A stretch of DNA of 5,072 nucleotides from Flavobacteriaceae bacterium. Its GTDB lineage: Bacteria; Bacteroidota; Bacteroidia; Flavobacteriales; Weeksellaceae. Below the pieces are notes generated by a model. The model saw only the letters and a list, made by a program, of their open reading frames with translations, searched no databases and was not told the origin of the DNA. This document shows positions 1 through 5,015 of the stretch, in pieces. The stretch spans positions 1-5,072 of the forward strand of contig JAISSC010000151.1 of the NCBI GenBank assembly GCA_031273305.1. Reading direction: 5' to 3'. Each line of letters begins with the position of its first letter. Position 1 is the first letter of the stretch. The position numbers and the translations under genes are program-made.

Positions 1-262
1 AAACAGTAAACTTCAGGATTTTATCTCAACCAAGATAAGCCCTCAACAGGCATCTGAGTATAAGCAGCAGATCAGTGCAATGAAATCGGGGGAAACTTCA
101 TCAAAGGAAAAGGACGGAATGGTGCTTAAAAAAGAAGAAATTAAGGGAGAAAAACCTCAAAAGACTTCTTTGAATGGTATTATTATTACTTTTGCAGTTG
201 TAATAGCGACTATTATATTGTGTATATTTATTATTAAGAAGAGGAGAAAGAACAACAATTAA
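1..262 (+). CDS. C-terminal fragment of a membrane-anchored protein, probably HmuS/CobN-like chelatase (5' end outside window)
   Basis: The reading frame is open from base 2 to the TAA at 260-262 with no stop, so this is the last 86 codons of a longer gene; the ATG at 80 is most likely internal. Visible parts are a polar, helix-prone stretch (SPQQASEYKQQISAM), a Lys/Glu-rich linker, one hydrophobic helix at fragment residues 60-78 (bases 179-235, GIIITFAVVIATII...), and a basic tail KKRRKNNN. That is a classic C-terminal anchor with the tail in the cytoplasm and the bulk of the protein in the periplasm. No catalytic part is in view. The identity comes from context: in Bacteroidota the gene before the ExbB-like and DUF2149 pair is usually hmuS, a CobN/Mg-chelatase H-like protein linked to haem use. 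A different periplasmic protein with a C-terminal anchor is possible. The frame and membrane anchor are sure; the product name is an inference. Confidence 0.6.
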   Translation, partial: NSKLQDFISTKISPQQASEYKQQISAMKSGETSSKEKDGMVLKKEEIKGEKPQKTSLNGIIITFAVVIATIILCIFIIKKRRKNNN

Positions 263-301
263 AAAGTAAATAAAGAACGGGGGAACATTTGTGATTAGAG
301 C

Positions 302-1000
302 ATGGAGCTGATAATACGGATATTAATGCTTTTCATTATAATTAACTGTATTGTAAAGTTAAGTTTTTGGAAATGGCAACAATCTGCAATATTTGGAATA
401 GTTTGCGGGCTTTTTCTGATATTGATGTATCCGTATGCCATACAACAATCAAAAGTGCAGATTGCAAATTTCCTTAATAATACAAACGTTATGCAGGATG
501 CATCGGTTGGGGTTACGATAGAATCCGGGCTTTGTTTTTTTTTCTGTTTTATGTCCTTGATAAAAATATATGGAAAAAACTCAAAAAAACGGATCCAACT
601 CTTATTCTGGTATCCCGGCGTATTGATTTTCCCGGTGCTTTTTTATATACTTACACAAGCGATATTTAGTTTTACAGGAATAGATTTTCCGATAATTGCG
701 TATATTCTGGCAATAATAGTTTCCGTCATGATACCGTTATTAAGCTATGGTTGCAGGAAAATACTCCCCGAAAAAGAATTAAGGTTAGAAATACATTTTC
801 TGATGAGCTTAATAGTCTGTATCTTAGGATTGACGGCAACCGTTGATGGGGATATTATTTATACCGCATCCGAAGAGCCGCTGAACATTAAAGCAATTAT
901 CCTGTCTTTAGGGTTATTTGTCATTGCGTTTTTTCTGGGATTCTTTGGGAATAAAATTAAATGGATAATTAAACAAAAAAATAATATAAAAAGATTATAA
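302..1000 (+). CDS. Seven-helix inner-membrane protein, HmuT-like (function unknown)
   Basis: A 232-residue, strongly hydrophobic protein. I see seven membrane segments near residues 3-21, 29-47, 70-90, 102-125, 128-150, 164-181 and 197-217. Basic loops (KIYGKNSKKR at 88-97, RKILPEKELR at 152-161, and the Lys-rich C-terminus) and an acidic loop (DGD...EE, 182-192) fit an outside N-terminus and an inside C-terminus. No enzyme motif, ABC signature or known transporter motif is visible. It lies 39 bases after the membrane-anchored protein and 4 bases before the ExbB-like gene, so it is surely co-transcribed. The position matches hmuT of the Bacteroidota hmuYRSTUV haem operon; it may be the membrane scaffold joining the chelatase to the proton channel, which is inference. 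An in-frame TAG at 296-298 fixes the upstream limit. The ATG at 302 is preferred, but the ATG at 326 (M9) is an alternative, since neither has a clear ribosome site at normal spacing. Confidence 0.82.
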   Translation: MELIIRILMLFIIINCIVKLSFWKWQQSAIFGIVCGLFLILMYPYAIQQSKVQIANFLNNTNVMQDASVGVTIESGLCFFFCFMSLIKIYGKNSKKRIQLLFWYPGVLIFPVLFYILTQAIFSFTGIDFPIIAYILAIIVSVMIPLLSYGCRKILPEKELRLEIHFLMSLIVCILGLTATVDGDIIYTASEEPLNIKAIILSLGLFVIAFFLGFFGNKIKWIIKQKNNIKRL

Positions 1001-1004
1001 GAAT

Positions 1005-1610
1005 ATGGAGATTATTTCAAAAGTACTTTTTTGGGTAGCAAATAGCCTGCTGATTCCGGATATTATCATACTATTATTTCTATTCATACGTTCGCTGTTG
1101 TTAATTGGAAGTTTTTATAATCAGTTTATGATTAAGAAGAAGAATGATAAACAATTTGATGAACAGATAAAACAACTATCAAAAGAGAACATAAACGTAT
1201 TGAAAGAATCACTGCCTAAAAATGATAATTCATTGTTTGTTAGATATTTAAGGAATTTATTAGATAAACCTGTGACAGAATCCTATTCCGATTATCTACT
1301 TTCGAGTTTTGAAAATGATGCAGATAAAGATATTTCCCTTTCGAAGATATTAGCCAAATTAGGTCCGGTATTAGGGTTAATAGGAACCTTAATAGCCATG
1401 AGTCCCGCATTGGTAGGGTTATCTACAGGAGATATTGCAGGAATGGCTTACAACATGCAGGTAGTATTTGCAACCACAGTTGTCGGGTTGGTAGTAAGTG
1501 CCATCGGGCTGATAACGTTGCAATTTAAACAACGTTGGTATGCAAAAGAGATAAATAACTTAGATTATGTTGCCAGAATATTAACCGAAAAACCGACCGA
1601 AAAAGATTAA
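1005..1610 (+). CDS. MotA/TolQ/ExbB-family proton channel protein (HmuU-like)
   Basis: A 201-residue protein with the ExbB/TolQ/MotA layout: one helix near residues 18-36, a large polar cytoplasmic loop (44-114), then two helices (116-138 and 152-174) and a short charged tail. The family core is clear: GPVLGLIGTLIAM (120-132), matching the ExbB GLxGTV motif with its polar-channel Thr at T128, and FATTVVGLVVSAIGL (155-169), matching the TM3 TALVATAxGL motif with T157/T158. In this family such proteins form pentamers around an ExbD/MotB-type partner and conduct protons to drive force on a distant protein. The partner here should be the DUF2149 protein encoded one base downstream. The Glu found in ExbB/TolQ TM3 (E176 in E. 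coli ExbB) is absent; Q152/V153 occupy that place. It starts four bases after the previous stop with an A-rich leader and no Shine-Dalgarno. Family membership is firm; a role in haem use rests on operon context. Confidence 0.92.
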   Translation: MEIISKVLFWVANSLLIPDIIILLFLFIRSLLLIGSFYNQFMIKKKNDKQFDEQIKQLSKENINVLKESLPKNDNSLFVRYLRNLLDKPVTESYSDYLLSSFENDADKDISLSKILAKLGPVLGLIGTLIAMSPALVGLSTGDIAGMAYNMQVVFATTVVGLVVSAIGLITLQFKQRWYAKEINNLDYVARILTEKPTEKD

Positions 1611-1611
1611 T

Positions 1612-1947
1612 ATGAGAAGCCGGAGAAGAATTAATAGATTTAAACAGGGAGAAGATGAAGACCCGCTTAGCGTGGTGGTTAATCTTTTTGATGTAGCAAT
1701 GGTCTTTGCCGTAGCTTTGATGGTGGCAATGGTAATGCATTTGAACATGACGGAAATTTTCACTAAGGAAGATTTTACAATTGTAAAAAATCCGGGAAAG
1801 GACAATATGGAGATTATTACCAAAGAAGGAGAAAAGATAAATAAATACACACCTTCTCAAGAGAAATCTTCAGGGAAAAAAGGTAAGAAAGTGGGAATAG
1901 CCTACGAATTGGAGAACGGAGAAATTATTTATGTCCCGGAAGAATAG
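1612..1947 (+). CDS. DUF2149 protein, ExbD-like partner of the proton channel (HmuV-like)
   Basis: A 111-residue protein. It has a basic cytoplasmic N-terminus (MRSRRRINRFK), an acidic patch (EDEDP, 14-18), one membrane helix at about residues 24-43 (NLFDVAMVFAVALMVAMVMH), and a charged outer domain ending in IAYELENGEIIYVPEE. The helix closely resembles the ExbD/TolR helix (PFIDVMLVLLIIFMV in E. coli ExbD), and D27 lines up with the essential proton-carrying Asp. The arrangement and the YVPEE-type end match my memory of DUF2149 proteins, which commonly sit beside a MotA/TolQ/ExbB homologue in Bacteroidota and some methanogens. It starts one base after the channel gene's stop (TAA-T-ATG), which implies tight co-translation. 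The outer part (about 65 residues) is shorter than that of ExbD and has a Lys/Ser/Gly-rich stretch (83-94). It likely contacts the periplasmic chelatase-like protein rather than TonB; that contact is inferred. Two minus-strand frames across this gene are not real genes. Confidence 0.9.
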   Translation: MRSRRRINRFKQGEDEDPLSVVVNLFDVAMVFAVALMVAMVMHLNMTEIFTKEDFTIVKNPGKDNMEIITKEGEKINKYTPSQEKSSGKKGKKVGIAYELENGEIIYVPEE

Positions 1948-1962
1948 GAAAATTTATTTTTT

Positions 1963-1984
1963 TATACCATACAAAAACGGTATA
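1963..1984 (+). promoter_or_regulatory. Inverted repeat TATACC-N10-GGTATA after the hmu-like operon
   Basis: A perfect 6-base inverted repeat with a 10-base A-rich loop lies 15 bases after the last stop codon of the upstream operon. A T-run lies before it and no T-run follows, so it does not look like a normal Rho-independent terminator on the plus strand. It could be a weak 3'-end hairpin or a binding site for a dimeric regulator. The stem is short and AT-rich, so chance is possible. Confidence 0.3.
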
Positions 1985-2076
1985 TACTTTGGTGTTTGAG
2001 AAAATAAAAAGCAGATGTGACAAAATATCCGGAAAATAAACTGGCATAATAAATGCAGAAATTCAGGAAGAATTAG

Positions 2077-2084
2077 TAAGTTTG
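2077..2084 (+). promoter_or_regulatory. clpC: Candidate Bacteroidota -7 promoter box for clpC
   Basis: TAAGTTTG matches the Bacteroidota sigma-ABfr -7 consensus TAnnTTTG exactly, and it would give a clpC leader of roughly 40 bases. I do not see a convincing TTTG/TTG -33 box 17-20 bases upstream, so the call rests on one half of the promoter. The direction and distance fit clpC. A start further upstream cannot be excluded. Confidence 0.4.
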
Positions 2085-2089
2085 TATTT

Positions 2090-2104
2090 AATTACACAGT
2101 AATT
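2090..2104. promoter_or_regulatory. Inverted repeat AATTAC-aca-GTAATT in the clpC leader
   Basis: A perfect 6-base inverted repeat with a 3-base spacer starts six bases after the candidate -7 box, close to where transcription should begin. That location suits an operator. It is entirely AT-biased and resembles no operator I know, so its role is open. Confidence 0.3.
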
Positions 2105-2130
2105 TTAGAATATTTAGAAAGTCATAATAC

Positions 2131-4665
2131 ATGAACGAGAATTTTTCACAACAAGTAAAAAATGTAATCAGCTTCAGCAATGAAGAAGTATTACGGCTGG
2201 GTCATGATCATCTAGGAACAGAACATCTTATACTGGGCATATTGCGTGAAGGTAGCAGCAAAGCCATTACAGTACTTCAAAGTTTGAATGTTGATTTAAG
2301 TGAACTTAGACGACAGATAGAGAATCTTAATACGACCAATACCATAAAAGTAGACAGAAATAGTATACCTTTTACAAAAGCTGCCGAAAGAGCATTAAAG
2401 ACCAGTTTTTTAGAAGCCAAATTATTTCGAAGTTCGGAAATAGAACCTATTCATTTATTATTATGCATATTAAGGATTGAAAGTGACCCTGTCACTCAGG
2501 TTTTCAGGAGATATAACATTGATATTAACGTTATAAGAGAAGAATACAAGTTCCAGTTTCAGGAAGATTTTACAGATCAGCCATCGGCGGAGTTTCCCGA
2601 AGATGACGGAGGAAATGAGGGCGGTCAGTATGAGGCTTCCAAGCAGGGCGGAGGCGGAGGTCAGGTAAAAAGCAGAACTCCCGTATTGGATAACTTCGGC
2701 AGGGATTTGACCATGTCTGCCGTAGAGGGAAAACTAGACCCCGTAGTCGGACGAGAAAAAGAAATAGAACGAGTATCCCAGATATTAAGCCGGAGGAAGA
2801 AAAACAATCCGCTTTTAATAGGAGAACCCGGAGTAGGAAAATCAGCCATAGCCGAAGGACTTGCTTTGCGTATTATCCAGAAGAAAGTCTCACGAGTGTT
2901 GTATAACAAAAGAGTAGTCACTCTGGATGTGGCAAGTCTGGTAGCCGGAACCAAATATAGAGGACAATTCGAAGAAAGGATGAAAGCCATAATGAATGAA
3001 TTGGAGAAAAATTCGGATATTATACTTTTCATTGATGAAATCCATACCATTGTAGGAGCGGGTGGAGCCACCGGTTCACTGGATGCATCCAATATGTTTA
3101 AGCCTGCTCTCGCAAAAGGAGAGATTCAATGTATAGGAGCCACGACCTTAGACGAATATCGTCAATATATAGAAAAAGACGGAGCATTGGAAAGACGTTT
3201 TCAAAAAGTGATGGTGGAGCAAACCTCGCCGGAAGAAACCGTTATTATACTTAATCAGATAAAAGATAAATATGAAGAGCATCATAATGTCACCTATACA
3301 GAAGATGCGATAAAGGCTTGTGTCAGTCTTACCATCAGGTATATCACCGACAGGTTTTTGCCGGATAAAGCCATAGATGCTTTAGATGAGGCAGGTTCCA
3401 GAGTACACATTAAAAATATTAAAGTACCTCAGGAGATAGTAACCTTTGAAAAAGACTTGGAGAAGATTCGGGCAGAAAAAACAAAAGTAATTAAGAGCCA
3501 GAAATACGAAGAAGCAGCCAGATTGAGGGATACGGAGAAGATGATAGAAGCAAAATTGGCGAGTGCTCAAAGAGAATGGGAAAAATCTTCCAGAGAACAC
3601 AGAGAAACAGTGACCGAAGATAATGTAGCAGAAGTAGTTTCCATGATGAGCGGGGTTCCCGTACAAAGAGTAGCAGAAGGAGAACTCCGTAAGCTGGCAC
3701 AGATGAAAGACCTGATGAAAGGCAAGATCATCGGACAGGATGAAGCCGTGCATAAGGTAGTAAAAGCCATTCAAAGGAACAGAGCAGGTTTGAAAGACCC
3801 CAACCGTCCGATAGGAACCTTTATTTTCTTAGGCTCTACCGGAGTTGGAAAGACACAATTGGCTAAAGTCATGGCGAGAGAATTATTTGATTCAGATGAT
3901 TCTCTGATTCGGATAGATATGAGCGAATACATGGAGAAATTTGCCGTATCCAGATTGATAGGAGCACCTCCGGGATATGTCGGATATGAAGAAGGAGGTC
4001 AGCTGACTGAGGCTGTTCGAAGGAAACCCTATGCAGTAATATTGCTGGATGAGATCGAAAAAGCACACCCCGATGTTTTCAATATACTCTTACAAATACT
4101 TGATGATGGACACGTTACGGATAGCTTAGGAAGAAAGATTGATTTCAGAAATACTATTATTATTCTGACCTCCAACATCGGAACCCGTGAGTTGAAAGAA
4201 TTTGGTGACGGAGTAGGCTTTGGAACTTCCGCAAAAAGGTCATCCTCCGATTCAAGAGCAAAATCAACTCTGGAAAATGCCTTAAAACGCACATTTGCCC
4301 CTGAATTTCTGAACAGGATAGATGATGTGATTATTTTCAATAATCTGGAAAAAGATGATATTTCAAAAATTATTGAGTTGGAACTGGAAAAAGTATATGC
4401 ACGAATTGATAAAATAGGATATAAAGTAGAATTATCTCAAGAAGCCAGAGAATTTATTATAGAAAAAGGATGGGATAAGAATTTTGGAGCCAGACCGTTG
4501 AAAAGAGCAATTCAGAAATATGTGGAAGACCCTATTGCAGAAGAGATTATAAATTCGACCATTCACGAGGGAGATTATTTGCAAATAGGGTTGAATAAAG
4601 AAAAAGATAACACAACCATCACAATAATAGAGAACGCCGAAGAACCCTCCCAGTCCAAAGAATAA
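2131..4665 (+). CDS. clpC: ClpC, HSP100 AAA+ unfoldase of the ClpCP protease
   Basis: An 844-residue, complete ClpC that unfolds proteins with ATP and threads them into ClpP in the cytoplasm. Domains in order: two Clp-N repeats (about 4-70 and 78-142); a Gly/acidic linker (150-183); AAA+ module D1 with Walker A GEPGVGKSA (231-239, K237), pore loop KYRG (275-278), Walker B ILFIDEIH (D302/E303) and arginine fingers ERR (R355/R356); a UVR middle domain (about 440-475, SQKYEEAARLRDTEK); module D2 with Walker A GSTGVGKTQ (568-576, K574), pore loop GYVG (615-618), Walker B VILLDEIEKA (D640/E641), sensor-1 N682, arginine finger R729 and sensor-2 GARPLKR (R788). A VGF tripeptide at 695-697 sits where ClpP-docking loops lie. 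The UVR motif and short middle domain separate it from ClpB, whose middle coiled coil is long. The start fits: the first Clp-N helix begins at once. The length is slightly above Bacillus ClpC (about 810), mostly from the linker. All catalytic residues are present. No Shine-Dalgarno precedes the ATG, as is usual in Bacteroidota. Confidence 0.97.
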   Translation: MNENFSQQVKNVISFSNEEVLRLGHDHLGTEHLILGILREGSSKAITVLQSLNVDLSELRRQIENLNTTNTIKVDRNSIPFTKAAERALKTSFLEAKLFRSSEIEPIHLLLCILRIESDPVTQVFRRYNIDINVIREEYKFQFQEDFTDQPSAEFPEDDGGNEGGQYEASKQGGGGGQVKSRTPVLDNFGRDLTMSAVEGKLDPVVGREKEIERVSQILSRRKKNNPLLIGEPGVGKSAIAEGLALRIIQKKVSRVLYNKRVVTLDVASLVAGTKYRGQFEERMKAIMNELEKNSDIILFIDEIHTIVGAGGATGSLDASNMFKPALAKGEIQCIGATTLDEYRQYIEKDGALERRFQKVMVEQTSPEETVIILNQIKDKYEEHHNVTYTEDAIKACVSLTIRYITDRFLPDKAIDALDEAGSRVHIKNIKVPQEIVTFEKDLEKIRAEKTKVIKSQKYEEAARLRDTEKMIEAKLASAQREWEKSSREHRETVTEDNVAEVVSMMSGVPVQRVAEGELRKLAQMKDLMKGKIIGQDEAVHKVVKAIQRNRAGLKDPNRPIGTFIFLGSTGVGKTQLAKVMARELFDSDDSLIRIDMSEYMEKFAVSRLIGAPPGYVGYEEGGQLTEAVRRKPYAVILLDEIEKAHPDVFNILLQILDDGHVTDSLGRKIDFRNTIIILTSNIGTRELKEFGDGVGFGTSAKRSSSDSRAKSTLENALKRTFAPEFLNRIDDVIIFNNLEKDDISKIIELELEKVYARIDKIGYKVELSQEAREFIIEKGWDKNFGARPLKRAIQKYVEDPIAEEIINSTIHEGDYLQIGLNKEKDNTTITIIENAEEPSQSKE

Positions 4666-4669
4666 CAAC

Positions 4670-4699
4670 GTAGAGACGTCCCAACTTGGGTGTTTCTAT
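4670..4699 (+). repeat. REP-like palindrome, family A copy 1; possible clpC 3'-end hairpin
   Basis: GTAGAGACGTCCCAACTTGG begins five bases after the clpC stop and folds back: AGAGACG-t-CCC pairs with GGG-TGTTTCT around a 5-base AACTT loop, with one bulged T and two G-U pairs in RNA. The same unit recurs at 4828, and both copies are preceded by AATAACA. No T-tract follows, so termination would be weak or would work by protecting the 3' end. Short GTAGAGACG palindromes are common intergenic repeats in Bacteroidota and cyanobacteria, to my knowledge. Confidence 0.75.
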
Positions 4700-4720
4700 A
4701 ACGTAATATCCTGAATGTGA

Positions 4721-4760
4721 GGTCATTGCGAGCGGAACGCAGTGGAGCGTGGCAATCTAC
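4721..4760 (+). repeat. TTGCGAGCG-type repeat, family B copy 1 (long form)
   Basis: The unit runs from GGTCATTGCGAGCGG to GGCAATCTAC. The outer arms ATTGC and GCAAT pair, and an inner stem ACGC-agtgga-GCGT closes the hairpin with an uneven internal loop. It is related to the copy that follows directly (shared CATTGCGAGCG). Elements of the form CATTGCGAGCGAAGCGAAGCAATCT are widespread intergenic palindromes in several phyla, from memory. Confidence 0.7.
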
Positions 4761-4787
4761 CCATTGCGAGCGAAGCGAAGCAACCTC
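4761..4787 (+). repeat. TTGCGAGCG-type repeat, family B copy 2 (short form)
   Basis: CCATTGCGAGCGAAGCGAAG followed by CAACCTC, directly abutting copy 1. TTGC (4764-4767) and GCAA (4780-4783) form the outer arms, and GAAGC is repeated inside. It is shorter than copy 1 because it lacks the inner ACGC/GCGT stem. The pair is a head-to-tail doublet lying between the two family A hairpins. Confidence 0.7.
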
Positions 4788-4827
4788 AACGATAGGTTTA
4801 CGCCGACAATTTCAACAACAAATAACA

Positions 4828-4856
4828 GTAGAGACGTCCCAATTTGGGCGTCTCTG
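4828..4856 (+). repeat. REP-like palindrome, family A copy 2
   Basis: GTAGAGACGTCCCAATTTGG continuing into GCGTCTCTG. It forms a near-perfect hairpin: AGAGACG-t-CCC pairs with GGG-CGTCTCT around AATTT, with a single bulged T. It differs from copy 1 in the right arm, where this copy has C at both sites that are T in copy 1. A TTTT run follows at 4861-4864 after a 4-base gap, so weak termination of read-through from clpC is conceivable. Confidence 0.78.
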
Positions 4857-4928
4857 TGCGTTTTGACTTTGACTATGGACACCCATTTTGGTATTGCAGA
4901 ATTTATAAATGTTGATTGTCAGTCGAGG

Positions 4929-4945
4929 CTGTCCAAAAAGGGCAG
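4929..4945 (+). repeat. Short hairpin CTGTCC-aaaaa-GGGCAG
   Basis: A 6-base stem (one G-U pair in RNA) with an A5 loop, immediately before the first family C unit and sharing one base with its stem. The preceding GAGGCTGTCC resembles ends of some Bacteroidota insertion-sequence remnants as I recall them, but there is no transposase and no matching opposite end in the window. Confidence 0.4.
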
Positions 4946-4991
4946 TCCCGCATGGGACGATACTTTATTAACCGTATGCTTTAGCTTATGG
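4944..4991 (+). repeat. AGTCCCGCA-type repeat, family C copy 1
   Basis: The unit has two hairpins. GTCCC-GCAT-GGGAC (4945-4958) is perfect. After a GATACTTTATTAA linker, CCGTATGC-TTTA-GCTTATGG (4972-4991) pairs with one G-U and one T-T mismatch. The first 30 bases match the second copy at 28 positions. I recall GTCCCGCA...GGGAC / ACTTTATTAACCGTA units as frequent intergenic repeats in Bacteroidota genomes. Confidence 0.72.
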
Positions 4992-5015
4992 AAGACGGTA
5001 GCAACACGATATGGA

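Larger units (their letters stand above)
1948..2130. other. AT-rich intergenic spacer between the hmu-like operon and clpC
   Basis: This 183-base stretch has no open frame of note. It follows the end of a tight four-gene cluster and precedes a housekeeping gene on the same strand. It therefore probably holds the end of the first transcript and the start of the clpC transcript. I see an inverted repeat near the 5' end, a -7-like box at 2077, a shorter inverted repeat AATTC-aggaa-GAATT at 2060-2074, another at 2090-2104, and a direct repeat just before the clpC start. I see no HrcA CIRCE element (TTAGCACTC-type) and no CtsR heptamer repeat, so control by these known Gram-positive heat-shock repressors is not supported. 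Confidence 0.6.

Noticed and set aside
80..262. A separate 60-residue small membrane protein starting at ATG 80
   Set aside because: The same frame is open upstream to the window edge with protein-like, charged helical sequence, and no ribosome site or promoter precedes the ATG, so it is better read as the end of a longer gene.
1525..1860. Two long minus-strand open frames across the DUF2149 gene
   Set aside because: They lie opposite a gene with clear family motifs and tight operon spacing, and their translations (Cys/His/Ser/Ile-rich) show no recognisable domain.
1005..1947. Flagellar MotAB, TolQR or true ExbBD
   Set aside because: The partner lacks a MotB peptidoglycan-binding domain, there are no tolA/tolB/pal or tonB genes nearby, and the small subunit fits DUF2149 better than ExbD/TolR.
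1963..1992. Rho-independent terminator, or TACTTTG as a -7 promoter box
   Set aside because: No T-tract follows the TATACC/GGTATA stem, and TACTTTG is one base short of TAnnTTTG spacing with no -33 partner.
2131..4665. ClpB, ClpA or ClpL instead of ClpC
   Set aside because: The short UVR-containing middle segment and VGF ClpP loop fit ClpC; ClpB has a long middle coiled coil and no ClpP loop, and ClpA lacks the UVR motif.
1..4665. Functional link between the hmu-like operon and clpC
   Set aside because: They are separated by 183 bases with their own candidate promoter, and nothing in the sequence ties ClpC to haem handling; adjacency alone is weak.
2661..4668. Several minus-strand open frames inside clpC
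   Set aside because: They are antisense shadows of conserved AAA+ coding sequence; none has a plausible domain or start context.
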